Assembly: GCA_902470345.1 (NCBI GenBank)
Contig: CABRGB010000027.1
Location: forward strand, 1-21,611
Reading direction: 5' to 3'
DNA: 21,611 nt
Source: an uncultured Collinsella sp.
Lineage (GTDB): Bacteria > Actinomycetota > Coriobacteriia > Coriobacteriales > Coriobacteriaceae
Below are positions 14,203 through 20,133 of this stretch, in pieces. A program made the position numbers and the translations under genes. The notes beneath the pieces were generated by a model, which worked only from the letters and a program-made list of their open reading frames with translations, had not been told where the DNA came from and ran no database searches. Numbering within the stretch: the first letter of the stretch is position 1; the number at the start of each line of letters is the position of its first letter.

Positions 14203-15234
14203 TTACAGTTCCACCACGGTACCCAGCCCCGCCTCGATGGCGCGGTCGTAGGCGATTTTCGATGCCGAAAGGTCCTGAACGGCGATGCCCGACGTATCGA
14301 ACACCGTCACCTGCTCGTCATCCGAACGCCCCGCAGCCGTGCCGGCGATGACTTCGCCGAGCTCCGCTCTGATGTCCTCGGGCGTGATGACACCCTCGGC
14401 AACCGGAATCTCTAGCTCACCGGACGCGACCGATTGCTCGCGGTCGTCGACATAAACAGCGGCACGGGTGACAAGCGCCGAGGCGAGCTCCTGCTTGCCG
14501 GGCATGTCGGCACCGACGCAGGAGATATGCGTACCGGGGCGCACCCATGCATCGGGGATGATGGGCTTGGTCGCCGGCGTGATCGTCACGATGATGTCGG
14601 CCTCTGCCGCGGCACCTTGGCCGTCGGCCGTCGCCTCGATGGAATAGGTGGATGCCTCGCGAACATGCTCGCAGGCGCCCAAGATATGGGCGACTTCGTC
14701 TCGCATGCGCTCGACGCGGGCCTCAGGCGCGGCATCGGAAACCGGCTCCCACACCTTGACCTCACTCACTTTGGGACAGGCGGCGAGCACGCCCGCCACC
14801 ATATAGGTGCTCATATGGCCGGCACCCGCAACAAGCAATTTGGACGCATCCGCCCGAGCCAGCCACTTGGCACCGAGCGCAGCGGCGGCACCGGTGCGAA
14901 GTCCAGTGACGGCGGAGGCATTGAGTAGCGCTAACGGCTCTCCCGTCGCGTTATCGCACAGCAGCGTGGTGCCAAAGATCTCGGGCAGCCCCTTTTTGGG
15001 ATTCTGAGAGAACCAAGCAGTGAGCTTGAGACCGAAGAGGCCGCTTCCCGCCAACTCGCCCGAGCGGATATCCATATCGGCCACGCCGGGTTCGAACTGC
15101 TCATATACCATCGGCCACGCAACACCCTTGCCCGTTGCCTTCTGGCGATATGCCTCCTCCACGGCAGCGATTGCATCCTCGATCGTCAGCACCTTAGAAA
15201 CTTCCTCGGCCGATAGCACCACCATCTGCCCCAT
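14203..15234 (-). CDS. Ornithine cyclodeaminase / mu-crystallin family enzyme
   Basis: NAD(P)-dependent enzyme of the family that includes ornithine cyclodeaminase, an alanine dehydrogenase, ketimine reductases and SbnB-type synthases. The 343-residue protein shows the substrate-binding lysine region GLKLTAWFSQNPKKGLP, the conserved GLRTGAAAALGA arginine segment, a Rossmann loop VAGAGHMSTYM and the catalytic aspartate segment CVGADMPGKQEL. The VGAD form is common outside true ornithine cyclodeaminases, so the reaction is left open: cyclodeamination, imine reduction or oxidative deamination. ATG at 15237 and 15234 are both possible; 15234 has AGGAG at a better 5-base distance. It leads a two-gene operon with an aminotransferase and is divergent from a PucR regulator, which probably controls it. 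Confidence 0.9.
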   Translation of the reverse strand: MGQMVVLSAEEVSKVLTIEDAIAAVEEAYRQKATGKGVAWPMVYEQFEPGVADMDIRSGELAGSGLFGLKLTAWFSQNPKKGLPEIFGTTLLCDNATGEPLALLNASAVTGLRTGAAAALGAKWLARADASKLLVAGAGHMSTYMVAGVLAACPKVSEVKVWEPVSDAAPEARVERMRDEVAHILGACEHVREASTYSIEATADGQGAAAEADIIVTITPATKPIIPDAWVRPGTHISCVGADMPGKQELASALVTRAAVYVDDREQSVASGELEIPVAEGVITPEDIRAELGEVIAGTAAGRSDDEQVTVFDTSGIAVQDLSASKIAYDRAIEAGLGTVVEL

Positions 15235-15269
15235 CATCGCTCCTCTCAGCGAAAGCTTTACGTTGCTCC

Positions 15270-15298
15270 ACTGTACGGTTTAGTAACGATGCCGCCAA
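15270..15298 (-). promoter_or_regulatory. Candidate promoter of the cyclodeaminase-aminotransferase operon
   Basis: On the minus strand TTGGCG (15293-15298) and TACAGT (15270-15275) are exactly 17 bases apart, about 35 bases before the cyclodeaminase start. Both hexamers keep the most conserved positions of the housekeeping consensus. The prediction is by eye only. Confidence 0.45.
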
Positions 15299-15385
15299 GG
15301 ATCATTTCTTGTTGGAATCTACAACGGTTCTTAATCTGATTTTTTGTTCTATCAGCAGATATTTGAACTATTTCTCGCATCAACG

Positions 15386-15399
15386 GCATATGGATATGC
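15386..15399. promoter_or_regulatory. Perfect palindrome, possible PucR-family operator
   Basis: GCATAT-GG-ATATGC is a perfect 6-bp inverted repeat in the AT-rich gap before the regulator. TTGAAC at 15363-15368 would place a -10 right over it, so binding there could autoregulate the gene. The same gap carries the divergent operon promoter. Function is inferred from position. Confidence 0.35.
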
Positions 15400-15451
15400 G
15401 ATTATCCTATTTATACCGGTACTTATTGTAGTGATTTACAAGGTGATGCTG

Positions 15452-16633
15452 ATGCTATACACCATCTCGGACTTCTCACGGGAATATGAGGGGTCGGTCC
15501 GTCTAATCGCCGGCAGCGATGGCGTCTCGCGCGCCGTCTCCGGCGTCGGAATCCTCGATTATGAACTCATGCCCGGCCTCAAGAACAAGTATCAGCGCGT
15601 CAACTTCAGCCCAGACGAGATCGTTCTCAGCACCTTCCTCTATGCGAAGGACGACCCATACCTCATCACTGAAGCCGTGAAATACCTCGTCGCCAAAGGA
15701 ACGAGCGGTCTCATCATCAAAAACGTCCTGCACATCCCGATTCCCGACCAAGCCATCCGCTACGCCAACGCGCGGCACTACCCGGTCTTTCTCACGACCG
15801 ACGACTCACTGTTCTTTGATAGCGTCATCTATGAGGTCAAACGGCATATCGAGCAGCTCGCGTCCATCGACTTCGCACAGCGCGAGATCGATGCCCTGAG
15901 GACAGACGTATCGCCCGAGTCCATCTGCCGACGCATCCGAGGCCTCAACCCGTCATTTCTGGACGAAGTGGTCGCCCTGTTCGCATCGTTTGCAGAGCCC
16001 CTCGACCCGCGTACGTTTTTGCAAATCGAACGTCTCTGTGCAAAATCGACCCTCGCCGGATGCCACAACATGCTGGCACCCTACGACGGAGGTTTGTTAT
16101 TCGTAGCGACAAGCGACTCGGAACAGACGCTCAATGTGGAGCGAATCGAGCAGGCGCTCACGGAGCTCATCGAGGCTAGCGGCATCGATGGCGGCACGGA
16201 AGGGCTCGGCATCAGCGATATTCTGTTTGGAGACGAAGCGGTGGCGCAGGCGATCTCGCAGGCGATTTATGCACAGCGCCTATCTTGTCAACGAGCCGAG
16301 GGTCCCGTCCGCTATACGCAGCTCGGCATCCTGAGAACCGTGATGCCTTTTGCGGAAACCCCGGAGATGCGATCGTTCTCGGAGGCGATCCTCTCGCCGA
16401 TACGCGAGCACGACAGTGAGCATGGCAGCGAGCTGGAATCCACGCTCGCCGCATTCATTGAGAACGACCGACGTATCGAGCGAACCGCGAAGCAGACTAG
16501 CCAGCACCCAAACACGATTCGATATCGCCTCGATAAGGTGACAGCTCTCACAGGACTGAGCTACAAATGCGCCCCGGAGATGGAGCAGCTGTCGCTCGCC
16601 TACGCCATCGAACGCGCTCGCTCGCTTCGGTAA
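15452..16633 (+). CDS. PucR-family transcriptional regulator
   Basis: Transcription factor that likely controls the divergent cyclodeaminase-aminotransferase operon in response to a metabolite. The 393-residue protein has the PucR N-terminal domain (MLYTISDFSREYEGSVRLIAG and on to ~130), a middle region (~170-330) in the place of the GGDEF-like domain, and a C-terminal helix-turn-helix (~342-372, IERTAKQTSQHPNTIRYRL) of the PucR/CdaR type. ATG 15452 is chosen because AAGGTG stands 6 bases upstream and the family N-terminus starts there. The frame stays open 36 codons further to 15344 and would encode a hydrophobic stretch, but that DNA is AT-rich promoter sequence. PucR relatives regulate purine, proline, amino acid and polyamine catabolism, matching an amino-acid role here. 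Confidence 0.9.
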   Translation: MLYTISDFSREYEGSVRLIAGSDGVSRAVSGVGILDYELMPGLKNKYQRVNFSPDEIVLSTFLYAKDDPYLITEAVKYLVAKGTSGLIIKNVLHIPIPDQAIRYANARHYPVFLTTDDSLFFDSVIYEVKRHIEQLASIDFAQREIDALRTDVSPESICRRIRGLNPSFLDEVVALFASFAEPLDPRTFLQIERLCAKSTLAGCHNMLAPYDGGLLFVATSDSEQTLNVERIEQALTELIEASGIDGGTEGLGISDILFGDEAVAQAISQAIYAQRLSCQRAEGPVRYTQLGILRTVMPFAETPEMRSFSEAILSPIREHDSEHGSELESTLAAFIENDRRIERTAKQTSQHPNTIRYRLDKVTALTGLSYKCAPEMEQLSLAYAIERARSLR

Positions 16634-16651
16634 GCCCACCCCGCCTTGAGG

Positions 16652-17362
16652 TTAGGAGCGGCGGGCACGGAGCTTTTCGTAGCCGTCGGCAAAGAAGGCG
16701 ACCGTGGCGGCGTCGGCCTCCGCAGCGTCCGTCTCGGTTGCGGGAACCACGCCATGCTCGTCGCTCACCAGGAACAGCGCGCCCTTAAGCTGCGCGGGAA
16801 TATCTACGCGCGTGACCGGGATGTTCTTGGTCTGGGCCAACTGCTCGATGAGCGTCGCCGTGCCGCACAGGCACTCGTCCGCTGGCGCCACAAAGGCAAG
16901 CTCGCCGTTGTTGACGGCGGCGAGCAGCTCGGGCGCCACGCCGGTTTCGTCGGCCTCGGAGCGGGCCTCGGCGGAGCGGGCACGTAGCGCCTTGGCCGAC
17001 GTATCGGTTAGCGGCTCGTACTCCCCCACCGTCATGGCGGCGTTGCCGTTGACGTCGATCACCAGCATGAGCACGCCGTCGCGTGCGGTGTAATCGCCCT
17101 CGGCAAGCGACCACTCAACGTGCTGCTTGGCCCAGCTGAGCATGTTATGGGTAAGCGGCTCGCCCTGCACCAAGCGCTCGGACAGTGCGCGAATGTGGCG
17201 GTTGAGCATGGGCACCTTTTTATTGGACATGCGCCAACGGCAGACAAGCGCGGGCTTGTCGAGCGTAAACTTCTCGACCGCCTCCTGATTGGCGCAAAAG
17301 TCCTCGTACGCACGCTGATCCTCGGCATTGCCAAACAGCTCGGCATTATCAATCTGGGGCAT
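16652..17362 (-). CDS. Uncharacterised protein downstream of purH
   Basis: I do not recognise this protein. It has about 236 residues, is soluble with no signal peptide or membrane segment, and is acidic in its last third. Visible features are a basic block WRMSNKKVPMLNRHIRAL (~43-60), a region HNMLSWAKQHVEWSLAEGDY followed by LMLVIDVNGNAAMTVGEYEPL (~98-120) that looks like two beta-strands, and a C-terminal AFFADGYEKLRARR. The start is uncertain: ATG 17362 has AAAGG 7 bases upstream, while ATG 17386 (8 residues longer) has GAGG 5 bases upstream. It follows the purH terminator on the same strand, so it needs read-through or its own promoter in 17363-17400. Its stop is only 18 bases from that of the convergent PucR gene. 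Codon use looks like that of its neighbours, so it is a real gene. Confidence 0.8.
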   Translation of the reverse strand: MPQIDNAELFGNAEDQRAYEDFCANQEAVEKFTLDKPALVCRWRMSNKKVPMLNRHIRALSERLVQGEPLTHNMLSWAKQHVEWSLAEGDYTARDGVLMLVIDVNGNAAMTVGEYEPLTDTSAKALRARSAEARSEADETGVAPELLAAVNNGELAFVAPADECLCGTATLIEQLAQTKNIPVTRVDIPAQLKGALFLVSDEHGVVPATETDAAEADAATVAFFADGYEKLRARRS

Positions 17363-17402
17363 GGTTGTACCTTTCGTGTTAGTCATTCCGTCCTCTTATA
17401 CC

Positions 17403-17438
17403 AAAAAGACGGCCCTCCAAACGGAGCAGCCGTCTTTT
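17403..17438. terminator. Terminator after purH
   Basis: AAAAGACGGC at 17404-17413 pairs with GCCGTCTTTT at 17429-17438, and an inner CTCC/GGAG pair closes an AAAC loop. The minus strand ends in TTTTT and the plus strand in TTTT. It lies 30 bases past the purH stop and probably limits transcription into the downstream hypothetical gene. Confidence 0.85.
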
Positions 17439-17467
17439 GCGGAGATTATTTTGTCCCAAGGCGGAAC

Positions 17468-19075
17468 TTAGTGGCGGAAGTGGCGAGCGCCCGTAAACAC
17501 CATAGCAATATTGTGCTCATTGCAGGCCTGGATGCTCTCGTCGTCGCGCTTGGAGCCGCCGGGCTGGATGATGCAGGTCACGCCGTGTGCAGCAAGCACG
17601 TCGACATTGTCGCGGAACGGGAAGAACGCGTCGCTCGCACAGGCAAAGCCGCCCTTCTCCACGCCCTCGCGCTCGCAGAAGTCCTCGGCGCGCTCGCAGG
17701 CAAGCAGCGCAGAGTCAACGCGGTTAGGCTGACCCGGACCCATGCCAATGCCGGCCTTGCCCTTGGAAACCAGGATGGCGTTGGACTTAACGCCCTTGCA
17801 GACCTTCCAGGCAAACTCGAGCTCGGCCATCTCGGCGTCGGTGGGCTTGCGGTCGGTGGGGAACGTAAAGGTCGCGGGATCCTCGGTCACGTGGTCGACT
17901 TCCTGCACCAGCATGCCGCCGTCGATGGAGCGCAGCTCCACCTGGGCGCCGTGGTCCACGCCGCCGGTGGCCAGCACGCGCAGGTTGGGGCGCTTGGCCA
18001 TGCGCTCGAGCGCCTCGTCGGTGTAGCTCGGGGCGATGATAACCTCGACGAACTGCTTGTTCTGATCGGCAAAGTGCTCGACCAGCTCATAGGGAACCTC
18101 GCGGTTGCAGGCGATGATGCCGCCGAAGGCGCTCTTGGGATCGCAGGCGAAGGCGCGGTCGTAAGCAGACGTAATGTCCTCGGCAACGGCGGAGCCGCAG
18201 GGGTTCTGGTGCTTGAGAATCACGCAGGCCGGCTCGTCGAACTCGCGGACCAGGTTCCAAGCGGCGTCGGCATCCAGATAGTTGTTGTAGCTGAGCGGCT
18301 TGCCCTGGATCTGCTCGGAGCCCACGAGCGGGAACTGCGAGCTCGCGGTGTTCTCGCAACCCTCGGCAAAGCGATAGACCGTGGCCTTCTGCTGCGGGTT
18401 CTCGCCATAGCGCAGGTCGTCGACCTTCTCCAGCGAGATCTCGAGCTTGGCAGAGGTGTCCGCCACGTCGCTTGCCTGGGCGGCAAGCCAACGGGAGATA
18501 GCCGTGTCGTAGGCGGCGGTGGTCTGGTAGACCTTCACCTGCAGGCGACGACGGGTGGAAAGCGTGGTGCAGCCACCGGTCTCGTGCATCTCGGCCAGGA
18601 CGGCATCATAGTCGGCCGGGTCGGAAATGACGGTAACGCTCGTGGCGTTCTTGGCGGCAGAGCGCAACATGGAGGGACCGCCGATATCGATGTGCTCGAT
18701 GGCGTCTGCGAAGGTGACCTCGGGGTTGGCGACGGTCTTCTCGAACTCGTACAGGTTGACGACGACCAGGTCGATCAGCTTAATGCCGTGCTGAGCGGCC
18801 TCCTGCATGTGCTGCTCGGAATCGCGGCGGGCCAGCAGCGCGCCGTGAACCTTGGGGTGCAGGGTCTTAACGCGGCCGTCCATCATCTCGGGATAGCCCG
18901 TGAACTCCTCGATGGGGGTTACGGGAACGCCCGCGTCCTCGATGGCACGAGCCGTGCCGCCCGTAGAGATGATCTCGACGCCAAAGTCATCGACCAGCGT
19001 CCGTGCGAAATCGACGACGCCCGTCTTATCGGTAACCGAGATCAACGCGCGTGCGATCTTCACATCAGATCCCAT
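17468..19075 (-). CDS. purH: Bifunctional AICAR formyltransferase / IMP cyclohydrolase
   Basis: Catalyses the last two steps of de novo purine synthesis: formylation of AICAR with 10-formyl-tetrahydrofolate, then ring closure to IMP. The 535-residue protein has the standard two-domain length. The N-terminal MGS-like cyclohydrolase domain (~8-150) shows SVTDKTG, STGGTARAI and GGPSMLRSAAKN. The transformylase domain carries RYGENPQQKA (222-231) and the catalytic pair K288-H289 in ILKHQNPCG, plus SDAFFPFRD and IIQPGGSKRDDE near the end. ATG 19075 follows AGGAGG at 5 bases. It appears monocistronic here, with its own terminator, and not part of a pur cluster in view. No purine riboswitch-like structure was apparent upstream. 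Confidence 0.97.
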   Translation of the reverse strand: MGSDVKIARALISVTDKTGVVDFARTLVDDFGVEIISTGGTARAIEDAGVPVTPIEEFTGYPEMMDGRVKTLHPKVHGALLARRDSEQHMQEAAQHGIKLIDLVVVNLYEFEKTVANPEVTFADAIEHIDIGGPSMLRSAAKNATSVTVISDPADYDAVLAEMHETGGCTTLSTRRRLQVKVYQTTAAYDTAISRWLAAQASDVADTSAKLEISLEKVDDLRYGENPQQKATVYRFAEGCENTASSQFPLVGSEQIQGKPLSYNNYLDADAAWNLVREFDEPACVILKHQNPCGSAVAEDITSAYDRAFACDPKSAFGGIIACNREVPYELVEHFADQNKQFVEVIIAPSYTDEALERMAKRPNLRVLATGGVDHGAQVELRSIDGGMLVQEVDHVTEDPATFTFPTDRKPTDAEMAELEFAWKVCKGVKSNAILVSKGKAGIGMGPGQPNRVDSALLACERAEDFCEREGVEKGGFACASDAFFPFRDNVDVLAAHGVTCIIQPGGSKRDDESIQACNEHNIAMVFTGARHFRH

Positions 19076-19172
19076 GCAGTCCTCCTGTCTGGTACGCCGC
19101 CGTGCTCTGTGAGTCGGTGATACGTCGATCTGCAGCGCTCGCGCAGCGGCATTGAAAATACTGATTTAATGT

Positions 19173-19194
19173 AGCGCATCGAGCGCATCGATGC
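19173..19194. promoter_or_regulatory. Tandem repeat and palindrome upstream of purH
   Basis: AGCGCATCG occurs twice head to tail (19173-19181 and 19182-19190), and the second copy overlaps a perfect 10-bp palindrome GCATCGATGC (19185-19194). It lies about 100 bases before purH in the 277-base divergent gap with the acetyltransferase gene. An operator is possible; no clear promoter hexamers were found in this gap. Confidence 0.3.
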
Positions 19195-19352
19195 ACCCCG
19201 CAACGGGCGCATGTGCAGAAAAAGTTTGCGAGCGGAGGGGATGGGCACGACACCGGGCACGGTGAGTTCATGGAACACAGGGGCACCATAATTTGATGCC
19301 AATGGCGTGGTAGAACTGTGCTCGATATGCATCCGCAAAAGAAAGAGGCACC

Positions 19353-19994
19353 ATGGTCTCGCGGGTTCTCTACCGACCGTTTGATACCGAAGACTTCGAC
19401 GCCATCGCGCTGATTCTGCAGCAGCTTTGGCATAATAATTCGGATAACGATGAGTACAACCGCCTTGAGGCCGCGTGCGACCTCGCCTATTGCCTTTCGT
19501 CATCGACGTTTTCGCAGGTTGCGGTGATTGACGGCGAGGCGCGCGGCATTGCACTTGCACGCGCAGGACAGAACTCCGGCGTCACTATCAACGAGCATTG
19601 GATGGATACCGAACGCGCACTGCTATCGCAGATGCGTGAGCTAGAGCCCGATGCCTGCGCCGAGTATCTCTCGTTTGTGCGCGCAACCATCCGAACCAAC
19701 AACCGCCTGCTCGAGAGCAGCCCGTTGCCGCACGACAACGAGGTCACGCTGCTTGCCGTGGATCGCGATGTCCATGGCCTGGGCGTTGGCACGGTTCTGC
19801 TCGATGCCGCGGTCTCGCACCTGTCCTCGCTTGGAGCGACGAGGGCGCACCTGTACACCGACTCCAACTGCTCGTGGAAGTTCTACGAGCTGCACGGCTT
19901 TAAGCGCACGGCCACGCACCGCGCCAACCGCGAAGAGCGCCGTCACGACATGCCGCGCGAAAGCTTCCTCTACGAGCTGGACCTAACCGCCTAA
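19353..19994 (+). CDS. GNAT-family N-acetyltransferase
   Basis: Soluble acetyl-CoA-dependent acyltransferase of unknown acceptor. The 213-residue protein contains the acetyl-CoA pyrophosphate-binding signature as DVHGLGVGTVLLDAA (residues ~139-153), preceded by the expected strand EVTLLAVD and followed by HLYTDSNCSWKFYELHGF (~168-185), which matches the motif B region of the family. The first ~120 residues are longer than in minimal GNATs and may hold acceptor-binding helices. ATG 19353 follows AAAGAGG at 5 bases. The gene is monocistronic, divergent from purH and convergent with the DUF2207 gene. Small-molecule, ribosomal-protein or antibiotic substrates cannot be distinguished from sequence. 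Confidence 0.88.
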   Translation: MVSRVLYRPFDTEDFDAIALILQQLWHNNSDNDEYNRLEAACDLAYCLSSSTFSQVAVIDGEARGIALARAGQNSGVTINEHWMDTERALLSQMRELEPDACAEYLSFVRATIRTNNRLLESSPLPHDNEVTLLAVDRDVHGLGVGTVLLDAAVSHLSSLGATRAHLYTDSNCSWKFYELHGFKRTATHRANREERRHDMPRESFLYELDLTA

Positions 19995-20009
19995 ACCTGG
20001 CAGCCATAC

Positions 20010-20051
20010 CTAGTCATTTAGGAACGTTCCCAGTGACTAGTCGTTGGGAAC
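20010..20051. repeat. Palindrome plus half-repeat after acetyltransferase (element C)
   Basis: CTAGTCATTTAGGAA (20010-20024) and TTCCCAGTGACTAG (20027-20040) form an imperfect palindrome centred on GGAACGTTCC. A further direct copy, CTAGTCGTTGGGAAC (20037-20051), overlaps its end, as if a second unit begins. It starts 16 bases after the acetyltransferase stop and is separate from the terminator at 20072-20121. A repeated extragenic palindrome is likely. Confidence 0.6.
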
Positions 20052-20071
20052 AGCCTTCGTAGGTAGCGCAT

Positions 20072-20121
20072 AAAAATGGGATGGGCTTCCCCCGACGGCT
20101 GTCGAGAAAAGCCCATCCCAT
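20072..20121 (-). terminator. Terminator of the DUF2207 gene
   Basis: A perfect 13-bp stem (20076-20088 with 20109-20121, arm ATGGGATGGGCTT) with a 20-base loop is followed on the minus strand by a TTTTT tract. It lies just past the DUF2207 stop codon at 20134. Confidence 0.88.
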
Positions 20122-20133
20122 GATTTACGACCG

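Noticed and set aside
15344..15451. 36-codon N-terminal extension of the PucR gene encoding a hydrophobic segment
   Set aside because: A membrane-anchored PucR would be notable, but the DNA is AT-rich promoter-like sequence, the PucR domain begins at the internal ATG 15452, and that ATG has the ribosome site.
17120..19120. 666-codon open frame opposite purH
   Set aside because: Shadow of purH, whose catalytic motifs and length are fully accounted for. The composition (Ala, Val, Leu, His, Arg, Gly) is typical of antisense translation.
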